From contig JAKSZU010000009.1 of NCBI GenBank assembly GCA_026018925.1, positions 36,136,415 through 36,200,414 of the forward strand: 64,000 nt of DNA, in the 5' to 3' direction. The notes under the pieces are model-generated. The model saw nothing but the letters and a program-made list of their open reading frames with translations. It made no database searches and was not told the origin of the DNA. The DNA is from Tupaia tana. Its lineage: Eukaryota > Chordata > Mammalia > Scandentia > Tupaiidae. Made by a program: the position numbers and the translations under genes. Every line of letters begins with the position of its first letter. Position 1 is the stretch's first letter. This document shows, piece by piece, positions 12,905 to 24,427 of the stretch.

Positions 12905-13073
12905 TATTTTATTTAACTTAATTTATTTATTTACTTTAATTTGACCAGAGAGGGACAGAGTAAGAGAGAGAGAGAGGAAAATTGAGAAAGCAAGCCGCCA
13001 CGTCCGGGACTTTTATCATGGTCGGCTATGTGGGAGTCCAGTGCCCTTAACCACCACAACACCTGCTGGACCC
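12905..13073 (-). mobile_element. tRNA-derived SINE, type B
   Basis: Reverse orientation: an AT-rich tail, TTGACCAGAGAGGGACAGAG, (GA)n, then GAGAAAGCAAG and the tRNA head ending ACCTGCTGGACCC. It is inserted in the HAL1/L1M region. Confidence 0.82.
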
Positions 13074-13770
13074 TATAGACCAAATATTTTAAAACTATTA
13101 GAAATGAGGGAGGAACATAGGGATAAGGCTTCTATATTTCACTCAAACTGGTAGGGTAACACTGGAAAATAGTTGCCAGTTTCTTATAAAATCTAAACAT
13201 ACACTTACCATAATACCCAGCTATCACATTCCTGAGTAGCTATCCTAGAAAAATGAAAACGTGTGTACATACAAAAGCTTGAATGTAAATATTCATAATA
13301 GCTTTGTTAGAAATAATCCAAACTAAGAAACAAACAAAACACTGTAACAGTTAAACTGTGGTACATCCATATCATGAAATACCACTCAGCAATAAAATGG
13401 AGCAAATTATTGATAATATATAATTGCATGGATTTCAAGTACATTATGTTGAGTACAAAAAAAAGCCAATCTCAAAATATCATATACTGTATGATTATAT
13501 TTACTCATTATTCTTAAAATGACAAAATTATAGAAGTAAACATATTAGTAGTTGCCAGATGTTAACAATAGTAATGGCCCGAGGGACTTGGGCAGGGGAA
13601 TGTGCAAATATTAAGGTATGACATATGGGATCCTTGTGATGGGATAGTTTTGTATCTTGATTCTGGTGATATTTACATGTGATAAAATGATATGATACCA
13701 ATGTCAACCTCTGATTCTGATATTATAATATGATTAAGATGTAACCATTGTGGGAACCAGGTGAAGAGTG

Positions 13771-14026
13771 CATAGAATCTCTATTTTCTTTTATATAAAG
13801 GTATAACTTTTTTTTTTTTTTGCTAGAGAGTGAGAAAGCACCCTCAGTGAGGTGTGATCATGCTTCAATCCTTTTTCCTGCATTCTTCCTTCTTTTGGGA
13901 TTTTGGGCACGGATGTACATGGACCCAGTGTCTTTTTCAAGCCAGGACCCGAACTGCAGTTGGCTGTGTGTGACCAGGCACCTTAACCACTCCTGCTGCA
14001 TGGCCAACCCCATAGAATCTCTTTTT
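13771..14026 (-). mobile_element. Older tRNA-derived SINE with TSD
   Basis: The copy occupies about 13791-14010. A T run, a body with GTGAGAAAGCACCCTCAGTG and a reverse head (GGACCCGAACTGCAGTTGGC) are visible. The flanks CATAGAATCTCTATTTT (13771) and CATAGAATCTCTTTTTA (14011) form a slightly diverged TSD. Confidence 0.85.
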
Positions 14027-14090
14027 ACTGTCTTTGCAACTTCCTATGAATCTATAATTATTTCTAAATAAAATACAACATACTCAAAAT

Positions 14091-15429
14091 GAAATAGGAA
14101 TAGTCTAAAAGATGTAGAACAGCTTCTCTGAAGCATTATACTTAGCCAAACTTTGGTTTTAACTGGATATATAGACTATTTAAATGACTTAATAATTTCA
14201 AATGGAAAACTCTTACCCTTTAACATTTTTCAGTAATAATTTAATTTGCTTAAACATATTTTGTCTTTTTCTTCTACTCTCATCCAGCAGTTTGAGTATC
14301 ATATGATTTTTTTCACTTCTAACTGATTTCTTTCATTGAAGAATGCATAGAGCATGGATATTGATCAAGAGCTCATTCAAATTAGGATGGAAGGGATTAT
14401 TAGACTTTTAAGTTTATGCTGACTGGTCAACATGATGTCACCAGGTGGCAGTAGAGTATTATGACCTCCAACATAAGAAGTATATTAAACTTCCAAATAA
14501 TTGCCAGAGAAAACTAAACTAAAACTCTGGATATGTGCATATTTTAAAATATTACTACCATATTAATTACATTTTATAAAATACATTTGCGAGCTTGAGC
14601 AGAGAATGACAGAGCTGTGTTGAGATGTGTAAGCTTGCGAGTTAGCTTGGCTCACTCAAAAATTCACTCACTTCCATATACTAACCTTGTAGGGCATGCA
14701 TGCTTCAGGAAACCATATGCCTCAGTAAAATTACAGATTGTTACATGCCATTAATATTAGGGTCTTCTGTGGGTAGTTGAAACTCTAAATGTTAAATCAT
14801 TAAACACCTTAAATTAACGCTAAGTTTAGGGAGGAGCATTTGATTAAGAAATTAACTTTTCTTTTTTTTAAGAATAAAAAATGAAATTCTATATTAACAA
14901 GTTAAATTAACTACTTTAATCAGTAAAACATATGCCTTTTAGAGAAAATATGTGAAAATGAATCAATCCCTATATAAAATCATATAATTATTTCAGTGAA
15001 TGTAATTATGATAATACTTACAGAAGAATAAAGTGCATTAATAAAGGTAACCAGGGACCAATAATACTCATCAATCACATCTATCTATTTATATCTAAAA
15101 TATTTTGCCTGAATATTTTAAAAGGATAACAAAATATCATGAGGTATAGTTCAAGGAATTGATTGATATTTTTTTATGCTTAAAAGTAATGAAACATAAT
15201 AGTAGATTTTAATTCTCCAAAAGTTATTTGCTATATGTTTTTCAAAAAAAGGTTGAGTGAGATGGACCAAGTTACAAAGCCAGATGTCAGCTCAATCTGA
15301 AAAAAAAAAAGCCTTAGAAAAAATAGACCTATGATCTAATTGTGTTAAAATCTACCTCTACAAAGTAATGAAGTCCTTCCTTTTGTGGGAAGTTTTTAAA
15401 ATTTCTTTGATTTACTTAATTTTATTTAT
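14091..15429. other. Unassigned AT-rich sequence
   Basis: No ORF above about 60 codons, no clear repeat family and no RNA gene. A GAGCTTGAGCAGAGAATGAC segment near 14590 could be a worn SINE piece, but I cannot support it. Confidence 0.4.
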
Positions 15430-15590
15430 TATTATTTATTTATTTTTTTAATTTGCTATAGGACATGTGCACTCAGCAGAGATAGAAAGAGAAAGGGAGA
15501 GAGAAAGTGAGAAAGCAAGCTTCCAGGTCCAGGACTCAAACTGTAGTAGATCGTGTGGGAGTCCAGTGTCTTAATCACCATGCCACCTAA
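15430..15590 (-). mobile_element. tRNA-derived SINE, type B
   Basis: A T-rich tail, TTGCTATAGGACATGTGCAC, (GA)-rich sequence, then GGTCCAGGACTCAAACTGTA and a head ending CATGCCACCT. It is the first of three same-orientation SINEs in a row. Confidence 0.78.
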
Positions 15591-15604
15591 TAATTTTTAT
15601 TATT

Positions 15605-15862
15605 ATTTTAAAATTTTGCTATGAGACACAGGCACTCACCTGAGAGAGACAGAGAGGAAGAAAGAGAGTGAAAGTGAGAAACCATCCTCCAGGGGGTATG
15701 GCCATGCCACAATTCCTTCTCCTTCACTCTCCTCTTAGGATTAGGGGAATGCACGCACACACAGGACTGGAGCGATTTTCAAGCTCCTGGGTCAGAGACT
15801 CAAACTGCAGTCAGTCATGTGGGAATCCAGCACATTAACTACCATGCCACCTGCTGACTCCA
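15605..15862 (-). mobile_element. Older tRNA-derived SINE, type A
   Basis: TTTTGCTATGAGACACAGGC, AAACCATCCTCCAGGGGGTA and a head ending CATGCCACCTGCTGACTCC show a complete but diverged copy. It is visibly older than its neighbour at 15878. Confidence 0.82.
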
Positions 15863-15877
15863 AGGCCTGGGAGGTAT

Positions 15878-16139
15878 TTTTTTTTTTTTTAGAGGTTTTT
15901 GCTATAGGGTGCGTGTGCTCACCAGAAAGACAGAGTGAGACAGAGAGAAAGAAAGCGAGAAATCACCCCCCAGGGGGGATGGCCACGCCGCAATCTCTTC
16001 TCCTCTATTCTCCTCTCGGGATCTTGGGCACGCACACACACACACACCTGGCGTGAGTTTAAGCTGCCGGGTCTGGGACTCGACGTCGTCGCCTATGTGG
16101 GAGTCCGGCAACATAGCCATTATGCTAAATGCTGGTCCT
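15878..16139 (-). mobile_element. tRNA-derived SINE, type A, young
   Basis: A T run, AGAGGTTTTTGCTATAGGGT, an intact ACCCCCCAGGGGGGAT hairpin, a (CA)n-expanded segment near 16030 and a head ending CTGGTCC. Several CpGs survive (GACGTCGTCGCC). Confidence 0.93.
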
Positions 16140-16940
16140 GGCTTGTGAGGTTTTAAGCAAAGACTCAAAATTAGATATCTTGTCTGTGATATTCAGATAC
16201 TCAAGTTTTACTTCATGTTTTTATGATCTCCTCTTACTTATACTTCACAATTACAATAGCTAACAATTATTTAGTGCTTATTATTTGCCAGGCAGTTTTG
16301 CAACAACTTTGTATGTTCCATTTGCTTATCAAATATTTATTAAACATCTACAATGTGTCAGGAGTAATTTTAGGTATAGGAGATACAACAAAAAAAAGAA
16401 CAAATAAAGGTTTTTCATGGAGCATACATTCCATTGGGGGAAAGAGATGATAAGCAATATATCAGGTATTATAAGTGTTGTAAAAATAAAGCAAATCAAG
16501 GGGTTAGAAAATGATGGGGAAGAGTGTTATTTTAGATTGGGTGGTTGAGGAAGTCACCTCTGACTAGAAACATTTGAACACAGGTTACAGTGTCTTGAGG
16601 AAGAATTCCAGGTAGTAGAGGAGGACTGTATTATTATAGATAGAGAAAAATAAAGGATGCAAAGTCCCTGAGGCCAGAGTTTGCTTGATGTGTTCAAGGT
16701 ATAAAATATTGGTTATATTCTTGCCTAATCTAGTGCCTCATCTTGCACACTTTCTCCAATTCCAACAATACGTTAGCCATACTTGCTTTTTTAAAAAAAT
16801 TAAGTGTGCCAGTACATCTTACTTCTAAGGTTTTTCCCATGTGCTGTATTCTTTGTTTGAACACGATTCCTCACATCTTCTTTTTGCTTTTAACCCTGGA
16901 TTTTAATTCATCTTTTATTTTATTTTTTTCTCTGTATTCA
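16140..16940. repeat. Probable ancient L2/MIR-like repeat sequence
   Basis: TTAGTGCTTATTATTTGCCAG (split across 16270-16292), CATCTACAATGTGTCAGGAG and CATGGAGCATACATTCCATT resemble the widespread mammalian pattern of '...tttattgagcacctactatgtgccagg...' followed by '...catggagcttacattctag...'. It continues into a block near 16500-16700 ending TGCAAAGTCCCTGAGGCCAG, also typical of ancient repeats. The exact family is not assigned. Confidence 0.45.
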
Positions 16941-16944
16941 TGAT

Positions 16945-17130
16945 ATAAAGCAGGCAAAGCACCTTCCGCAGGGTCTGGTCACGATGAGATCCCTTCTCCA
17001 GTTTTCCAGCCAGATGAATCTTGGGCCCTTGCACTTATATTCAGCATGTTTCAAACTGACTGGGTAGGGAATTCTAGCCATGGGGTCCAGGTTCTTTGGA
17101 GCAGCACATTAATCCCCTGAGCCAGCCCAT
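16945..17130 (-). repeat. Possible worn SINE, reverse orientation
   Basis: GATCCCTTCTCCAG, ATCTTGGGCCC, a GTCCAGGTTC block and a terminal TGAGCCAGCCC keep the order of a type A SINE read in reverse, but with heavy divergence and no TSD. Confidence 0.4.
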
Positions 17131-17214
17131 TCTTTAGGTTTTTAACCATGGCTTCCTGTAGGTGGTTGCCTCTAAATACCCAAGACTAGGTTAGATGTCT
17201 TTTAGACCCAATAG

Positions 17215-17420
17215 CAAGGGTAGTCATACTTAGTTCTATCAGTTATACTGATAAAGTGCCCATTAATGAATTAATTCAACAATTATTCACTAGGCCCTGG
17301 GGATATAATGTGGACAAAATCAAATAATCCCTTTTAAAGCTTAGAGTCTAGAGTCTAGACTCTAGAGGGAAAACGTGGACAATAATAACTATACAAAGAG
17401 GCAACTATAAAGTAAAAGTG
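17215..17420 (+). repeat. Ancient repeat, paired with 19420-19610
   Basis: TAGTTCTATCAGTTATACTG at 17230 and the following ~180 bp align with 19421-19610 with small indels. The content (GGCCCTGGGGATATAATGTG, AGAGTCTAGAG) matches the ancient mammalian repeat type seen at 16300-16700. It contains a perfect 20-nt palindrome at 17347-17366. Confidence 0.5.
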
Positions 17421-19419
17421 ATAATTTAATATTTATACCAGGGCATTTTTGAGGCTGAAAAGGAATGATATCAGTAATTATATTAGGCCAACATCTGTAA
17501 ACTCTATCTATAGCAATTGTGCTTTCCCTATGATCACATTTTTTGCATTATGATGATTTTTTTCATTATCTCTATAAATAGAAGCCTCATTAAAGACAAG
17601 GATCTTGAATATCTTACTCAAGTTTTTATCCTGTAGGTCCTTCAAAGTGTCTGACAAAGAAAAATAAAAGTTCAATCAATAATTATTTTAATAAATCAAT
17701 GGATGGATATAATGCCATCTTGGAAGAGAGAGTTGATTCTGTAAGAACTTTGTTCTTCTAGTCCAAAACAAATTTTCATATATGTAGTGATATACATTTT
17801 ATGAGGTTTTTGGGTATATGGTGGTTGAGTGTGGGAGGTGCATGGTGAAGGTTGTGGAGTTGATCTGGAAGAAAGGAAAAAGAGGTTAATGTGGCTTGGG
17901 ACATATATTCTCTTTGCAAGTTTCTACTAACAGCTAACCATGTCTTTGCAAACCTCTGTCTAAGAAAACTTTCTTTGAAACGAAAGACACCATGAAAATT
18001 TAAGGTATCGAAATCACTTCCACTTAAAGGAGCAATTTCACATCTGATACTGAAAATTATAGCCTATGATTTCTAGCCATTCCCTGAAATAAGATGTGAA
18101 TTTGGCCATTATTGACTTGATATAATTTCCTCAAATATGTCTGAGATTTCCAGAGGCTTTAGTAGTTGAGTTTTGCTTTCTCTTGAAGTCTTTATATATC
18201 CCCTTTCCATGCATCAGATGTCTCCAAATCACTTTACTCAGATTGTTCTCCCCTCTACTTTGAGTCAGTTGGATATTTTCCACCATCTGGTCTCAAGCTT
18301 TTAAATTGGTATCTGGAGGCTAATATTTCCACATTCTAGTAAGAAATGGTAATTAAAAAATATGTTGCTTTTATTACCCTGTGGTGGCTGGAAGAAAGCA
18401 TAAGCAAACAGCATTCCATTTTCTGTCATTTTAATGCAGCTGCATATCAGATTCTCAGCTACTTGTGAATTTCCTTTTTTTTTCTGCAAGATCAATGTAG
18501 ATGTAATATTTCCCAATACATAAAATGCATAGCCTCCTGTAAGTGACAGGAGCCAAGGTGAATTTGTCAGCTCTAGTGCTAATTCTTTCATTGAATCTAT
18601 GGTTCTCAAAGGAAGGTATTCTTCCTTGGAACATCAGGGAGAAAAACATGTTATGATCATTTGTTCTTATTCATAAAATAGACATGACAAAATAAATTCT
18701 GCATATACTTATTTAAATATATGTCAATAGCTTTATATTTATATGTATATATGTGTGTGTGTATGTATATATATATATACATACATATATATATATATAT
18801 GTATATATATATGAAGAGAGAGAGAGAGATAATCTATATATTCTCCTGACAATCACTTCAATAATAATTATTACTCAAGGAAGTTAAGAAAGGAAAACAA
18901 ATATATTACATGTAAACAGAGGATATTTACCTCATTTTGCTTATCTCTGTAGACATATTAGGTATTTAGTTAAGCCTCAATAAAAAAAAAATTGATATTG
19001 ACAATTTCCTAAGTGATTCTCAAGTAAATCTAAATTTATACCATGAACAAGAAATGGTTCTCACGATAATAAAGAAAAGAATATCCCTTTGATTGACCTT
19101 CTGGTTCAGAACCCTCTTATACTTAGTTGACTTACAAAAGAAATCTCAACTACTTCTTTGATTTAATTTTAAGTGTTGATCCATTTTAAAGTATAATCCA
19201 GTTGGGTGAAGAAAATGATGGGGCCTTACCAGCCCATGATTCCTAAGCTCAAATGAGCTTATTACCTCACTTCTTGAAAACTAAAATTTTAGAACTAGGA
19301 AACAACGTAAGAGAAAAACTTTGAGAGTGCCGAGTACCCAAAGAACTTGAGGGTATTTTACCACTGGTGAGAAAAAAAAAAAGACATGGAAAGGAGCAGT
19401 CAGAAGAACTAAACTTCTT
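17421..19419. other. Unassigned, with one TA/TG/GA microsatellite
   Basis: No supported gene. The 102-codon open frame at 18301-18609 (minus strand) has no recognisable domain and is taken as chance. A compound (TA)n(TG)n(GA)n microsatellite lies at 18734-18829. Confidence 0.45.
18734..18829. repeat. Compound TA/TG/GA microsatellite
   Basis: TATG and TG alternations, two TA runs and a terminal GA run are joined without a break. Confidence 0.95.
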
Positions 19420-19912
19420 GTTTAGTTCTATCAATTATGCTGATAAAGGGCCCATTCATTTATTCATTCAGCAATTATTCACCAAACCCTGGGAGTATAA
19501 GGTGAATAAAAGTAATTACAGAGCTTAAAGTCTAAAATATAGACTACAGAAGGAAAACATGGCAATAATAATGGTACCAATAAGCAGCTATAAACTAAGA
19601 CCACTGCTAGGAAGAAGGAAAAAGTATGAGAACGGAATTTGACCTGAGTGCTGCTGGATGAATCGAAACACTGTGGGATAATATATTCCAGAAAACAAAG
19701 ACATGCAAAGACATTATTGTGTAGGTAATAGGCAGGCAGGAAGGCCTAGAGAAAGCGCTGGTAGTTGAAGTGCAGAAAGATAGAGCAAAGTGGTACACGA
19801 GACACTTAAAATGTATGCAGAAGCTGAACCATGCAAAGGGCTGTTGAAATGTTAAGGAGTTTTAACCTTATCTTAAGAGGAACAGCAAAACATTTAAAGT
19901 GTTTTTTTGGTC

Positions 19913-19915
19913 TTG

Positions 19916-19948
<33 letters not shown>

Positions 19949-20177
19949 AGAGATTTTTGTGATAGAATGCATGTGCTCACCAGAGAAACAGACAATGAGA
20001 AATCACCTCCAAGAGGGGACGGCCATGCCACAATCTTTGTCTATTCTCTTCTCAGGATTTTGGGCATGCATGCACATGCACCCAGTGTGTGTTTTAAGCT
20101 GCCAGGTCCAGGGTTTGAACTATGGTCTACTATGTGGGAGTCCAGCAATGTAACCATTATGCCATCTGCTGGTCCCA
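19913..20177 (-). mobile_element. tRNA-derived SINE, type A
   Basis: A T run of about 30, AGAAAGAGATTTTTGTGATAG, AAATCACCTCCAAGAGGGGA and a head ending GCCATCTGCTGGTCCC. It is moderately diverged. Confidence 0.9.
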
Positions 20178-20549
20178 ACACTGAAAGATTTTTAAACTGA
20201 GAGACAGACCACTGATAAGGTGTGCATTACAATTTGGGAGCCAGAAATTAGAGGCAGATAGGAAAGAAGTAATAGTAAGATGAAGCAAATTTAGAAATCT
20301 GTTGTAATTCAGTCAAGAGATGATATTGGCTTGCATTAGAATAACAACAGTGAGGGTGAAGAGAAGTGGATGGATGTGACAGATTTGGGAGGTAAAAATC
20401 ATGAGACTTAGTGCTGGATTAGCTATGGTATAGGAGTGAGGTGGTGTTGAGCATACATTTTGATTTCCTGGTTATATATTTTATCTCTGGTGGTGCCATT
20501 TTCTAAAATAGAGGATCCTAAAATAAAACTATATTTGATAGTACAGGTT

Positions 20550-20574
20550 TTGTGTGTGTGTGTGTGTGTGTGTG
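20550..20574. repeat. (TG)n microsatellite
   Basis: A perfect TG alternation of about 24 bp. Confidence 0.95.
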
Positions 20575-21500
20575 GTGTTCAGTTTTGGTCTAAAGTACAT
20601 TGAAAACATCTAAGGGAAGATATAGATCAAGTAGTTGATTTCCTGCTTTGGAACACAGATGTTTGGGATGAATAAATCTGTATTTTATTCACTTGACTGT
20701 ATGCACTAATTGAAGCCACAGGAAAGATTACAGAATAAGAAGTCAGTGGGGTTTATGAACAAACCTTGATTAATTCTAACATATAATGTCTGGGAAGAGA
20801 AAGATGAGAATTCAAACAAGAAAAATTACACATATAGACCATGTTGTGGAAGCTAAAGGAAAAGAGTGTTTAAGGAAGGGTTGTGTAATTCAATAGTGAA
20901 TATTGCTGATATGAGGTCAAATAAAGTGTGAATTGTAAAGCCTATTTTATCTAGTGACATTAACCAGATTTGTTTTTATGGAGGGATGGTGCTGGAAACG
21001 AAATTGAAGCATGTGGGTGGGAAGATAAAGTAATAGAAACCATGAGTATAAATAATGTGATGGGATTAGCCTCAGATAGAATGAAGGCCAACTCTTTTGC
21101 CCTAGTTGGAGAGAAGGAGTTTTGAAGACTTAAGTAAATGTATAGGTCTGGTGTTGAGAAATGAAAATACTTCCTTCTAAAAGTGTCTTTCTATCCTCTT
21201 TTCTCAAATCCCTGATCTCTTCACCCACTTTCTGCATAGGCTTTTAGGATAGTAGAGAAGTTTTGAAGTAAAGGCTTGAGCAGAGAAAAACAGTAAAGAT
21301 ACTGAGTAGTGTTAGAGTATTAGCTGAAATTATTAAGTACAAATGTACAGTGGGAATAATGGTATGGATATTGAAATGCCAGGCCATAATATCTATGTTA
21401 GATAATGGAACAACTTAGGAACAGAGAAGCACTGAGTGAATGGGGAAAAATAAAGATCAATGGACTAGAAGTCTCCATGATCCTGATGTATGATCATGTG

Positions 21501-22189
21501 TGAAACAGTTGAGCAAGCAAAATGGAAGAATAGGAAGTTGAAATCAGAGAAAGACTTGAATTAATAATTTTTAGAGCGTTTCCAAATGATAGTAAGTTTC
21601 AAATCCTAATTGTGGAAATGATTAACTCACATGGAGTGAAGGAAAAAGTAATTGGTGTTAATCACAGTACTGAAAGGTCTTGGTATTAGTAAAAGGATGA
21701 TCCATGTAAATATGTGAGTCAGCCAGAATGAAGGCAGAGCTTCTGAGATGAGAAAAATTGTAAAGCTCAGAGACCCAACTTCTGTAACATAGTAGCATGC
21801 TGGACAGTGGAACTGGAGGCAGTATGGAGTCCCAGATCATTCATCCTGAAAATACACTGGGCATGTGGGTGCATGCATAGGATCCTGGCTGCATGGAAAA
21901 CTGGGGGAATGAGACCACAGGAATCTCTCTCCTCTCTTTATGTCCCTCTCTCTTTTACATTTGCCATGCTCTATAATGAATTTGGAAAAAAAAAATTAAA
22001 AGCTGTAGACCTGACGGCAAAGTTTTTAAAAAATAAAGGTGAGTGATAGGGAGAATGTAGATTATAGTGGCTGGCATGGGGAGAGGATGATACAGTGTGT
22101 TGGTATAAATGGCACAGTACAGGCATATGCTGTTACTGGTTTCATATGTTTTATTTGAAAGAAGAGGCTGGAAAAGTAATGAATAAAAG
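21501..22189. other. Mostly unassigned; possible worn SINE at 21825-21995
   Basis: The stretch has no supported gene. Within it, CACTGGGCATGTGGGTGCAT, then CCTCTCTTTATGTCCCTCTC and an A-rich end, keep the order of a type A SINE in plus orientation with strong decay. Confidence 0.35.
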
Positions 22190-22561
22190 TGACAATGGAG
22201 GAGCCAGCAGATAGCATAGCGGTTATGTCACTGGACTCCCATATAGCTGATCAGAGTTTGAATCCAGTACCCAGTGACTTAAAACTCATGCTGGGGGACC
22301 AGCAGATGGCATAATAGTTACGAGTCTGGACTCCCACATGGTCAACCCTTGCTCAAGCCCCAGACCGGGCAGCTTAAAACTCACACCGGGCATGTGTGCA
22401 TGCATGCCAAAATCCCAAGAGGAGAATGAATGAAGTAGAAGGGATTGTGGTATGGCCATCCCCCTAGGGATTTCTCACCTTCCCTCTCACTGTCTCTGCA
22501 TCTCTCTTTCCTGTGAGTGCATATGCCATAAGGCAAAAACCTTTAAAAAATGACAATGGAG
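22190..22561 (+). mobile_element. Dimeric tRNA-derived SINE inside one TSD
   Basis: A truncated head unit (22201-22293: GAGCCAGCAGATAGCATAGC, a B box GAGTTTGAATCC, ending CTCATGCTGG) is joined head to tail to a full type A unit (22294-22550: GGGACCAGCAGATGGCATAA through GGCAAAAACC and an A run). One TSD, TGACAATGGAG, brackets both (22190-22200 and 22551-22561), and no A-tail or TSD separates the units. Confidence 0.88.
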
Positions 22562-22692
22562 AGCAAAGAGAACACAGCTCTGACTCAACTTTGTGGTACA
22601 AAGTGTGAGAAAAATTTAATGCCAGATATATTTTCTCTGTTTTAATTGTTGATATGTAAGTGAACAAAGAGATTAAAAATACATCAGTAGAT

Positions 22693-22985
22693 GCTATGGT
22701 CTAAATGTTTGTATTAGGAGGTGGTGCCTTTAAGAGGTGATTAGATCATGGGAGTAGAGACCTCTTGAATATTATTTATTAGTGCCCTAAAAAAGATGCC
22801 CAAGAGAGACTCCTTTACCCCTCCCACCACATGACAAAGAAAAAATGCACTGTCTATAAACCAGAAAGGGGTCCCTCAAATCTGCCTTGTTCTTGGACTT
22901 TCCAGCCTCCAGAACTATGAGAAATAAATTTCTGTTATTTATAAGCTATACAGTTTATGGTATTTTGTTATAGTAGTCCAAACAA
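22693..22985 (+). mobile_element. MaLR-type solo LTR (MST-like)
   Basis: It begins TGCTATGGTCTAAATGTTTG and contains GGTGATTAGATCATGGGAGT, ACCAGAAAGGGGTCCCTCAA, CTTGGACTTTCCAGCCTCCA and AGAACTATGAGAAATAAATT (poly(A) signal), ending with GGTATTTTGTTATAGTAGTC. This order is that of MST-type LTRs of the non-autonomous ERVL-MaLR group. About 40 bp after the first 25 bp is missing relative to the usual form. Confidence 0.75.
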
Positions 22986-23182
22986 ACAAAAACAGTAGAG
23001 ACCTAATCAATAAGAGGTAGAGACTCTCTGAGTTCCTGATGCTTCCCAGAGTTGATTCCTACTCTGAAACCCATACATAATTATCATCCCTAGGATAGGA
23101 AGAAGCCACAGTTTTCTTAGTGTTTTTAAATTTCTGTTTAGATTAGCTCTCCCAGCATATAGTAATTCACTTTGCTTCCCAG

Positions 23183-23485
23183 TGCTAAATCTTTTTTTTT
23201 TTTTTTTTTTTTGAGAGGTTTTTGCTATAGGGCGTGTGCGCTCGCCAGACAGACAGAGAGAGACAGAGAGACAGAAAGCAAGAAACCACCCCCCCCCAGG
23301 GGGGATGGCCACGCCACAATTCCTTCTCCTCCATTCTCCTCTCGGGATCTTGGGCATGCACGCACATGCGCCCAACATGAGTTTTAAGCCACCGGGTCCG
23401 GGACGTGAACCGCGGTCGACTACGTGGGAGTCCAGCGACATAGCCATTACGCTAACTGCTGGTCCCTCCTAGTTACTAAATCTTT
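23183..23485 (-). mobile_element. tRNA-derived SINE, type A, young
   Basis: The element (23190-23466) has a 22-nt T run, GAGAGGTTTTTGCTATAGGG, an expanded C9/G6 hairpin at 23288-23304, a CpG-containing head (GAACCGCGGTCGACTACGTG) and CTGCTGGTCCC. Flanks AGTGCTAAATCTTT and AGTTACTAAATCTTT look like a diverged TSD. Confidence 0.93.
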
Positions 23486-23890
23486 CTCAGTTCCATCCCT
23501 GCTCTGGATTCTAGGTTCATTTCTTTCCCAATGCAGGAGAATTTGGAGAGTTTTAGGCCAGTAATTCAGAACCTTAGCAGCATTAGCCTTCTTGATAGTC
23601 CTTCTCTCAGATCAAACTCTAATTCTAATAACTGGACCTGATGATCTGCTCTTCTTGACTTCCTGGTGCACTAATTCCTCTTGTCTTCTTCCCCTTTTAA
23701 GAACTTTGGAGTTTGGAGTCTTGTCTCTAAAACAGAGTTGCTGTGGTTGAACTCACCCCTCCTACTTTCCTCTTGCTTGAATCCATCTCATTTATCTGCC
23801 CTATTCATTGGTTTACTATGTTTTCCATGTCACAACCACCTCTGGTCTGGTTAGATTGGCTACTATAAAAATACATTCATTAAAGAAGAT

Positions 23891-24132
23891 TAAATAGCAC
23901 CAGCTACTGGCATGGTGATTAAGACTGCTGGATACCACATGGCCAACTTTGTGAGTCTCAGCCCTAGAGACTCGAACACACACCAGGCATATGTATATAC
24001 ATGCCCAAAATCCCAAAAGGAGAGAAATGAAGGAAAAAGGATTGCAGCATGACTATTCCCCATGGGGGGATGCTTTCCCACCTCTCTCCTTTTCTCTCTG
24101 GTGAGTGCATGTGCCCTGTGGCAAATCTTCAT
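23891..24132 (+). mobile_element. Older tRNA-derived SINE, type A
   Basis: The head AGCACCAGCTACTGGCATGG, CAGGCATATGTATATACATG, a C4/G6 remnant hairpin and CCTGTGGCAAATCTTC. It lies 45 bp before the next SINE, in opposite orientation. Confidence 0.82.
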
Positions 24133-24160
24133 AGGAGAACAGGAAAAGAGATGTTTGGAT

Positions 24161-24427
24161 GACGCTTCCTAATTTTCTTTTGATATATTTTTGTTATAGG
24201 GCATTTGTGCTCACCAGAAAGACAGAGAGACAGAACGCGAGAAATCACCCCCCAGGGGGAATGGCCACGCCACAATCCCTTCTCCTCTCAGGATCTTGGG
24301 CCCGCACGCACACACACCCAGTGCGAGTTTAAGCCACCCAGTCCAGGACTCGAACCGTGGTTGGCTACATGAGAGTTCAGTGACATAGCCATTACGCCAA
24401 CTGCTGGTACCGACACTTCCTAATTTT
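24161..24427 (-). mobile_element. tRNA-derived SINE, type A, with TSD
   Basis: The copy fills about 24177-24411 and has lost about 20 bp in the middle. A 16-17 bp TSD (GACGCTTCCTAATTTT at 24161, GACACTTCCTAATTTTT at 24412) brackets it. Confidence 0.92.

Larger units (their letters stand above)
11300..14090 (+). mobile_element. Degenerate HAL1/L1M-type LINE
   Basis: From about 11340 to 12780 the sequence follows an ancient ORF1 region: a block like GATTATAAAGCAGCCATTGT, a coiled-coil part, GAACTTGAAGTAGAACAATAG, CATACCAAGAAGTATCATAT and AACCAGAGGCCACAACATTT. From about 13090 to 13760 it matches an L1M 3' end (TGGTACATCCATATCATGAA, then GTATCTTGATTCTGGTGATA). No ORF survives. Two SINEs interrupt it. 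I cannot tell HAL1 (no ORF2) from an internally deleted L1M. Confidence 0.6.
19420..21500 (+). repeat. Long ancient interspersed repeat, split by a SINE
   Basis: Phrases such as GATTTGGGAGGTAAAAATCA, TCAGTCAAGAGATGATATTG, GGCTTGCATTAGAATAACAA and TGTTCAGTTTTGGTCTAAAG recall in order a long, widespread ancient mammalian repeat (…gcagtaatccaggcgagagatgatggtggcttgg…gttcagttttggacatg…). The class is not assigned from sequence alone. There is no ORF. A SINE (19913-20177) and a (TG)n tract (20550-20574) interrupt it. Confidence 0.45.

Noticed and set aside
18301..18609. 102-codon minus-strand frame
   Set aside because: No recognisable domain; runs through low-complexity and A/T-rich sequence.
23007..23447. 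146-codon frame and similar 60-130 codon frames at other SINEs
   Set aside because: These run through SINE copies; the same peptides (e.g. HSPLGILGTHAHAP) recur at each SINE because the element is CpG/GC-rich with few stops, not because it codes.
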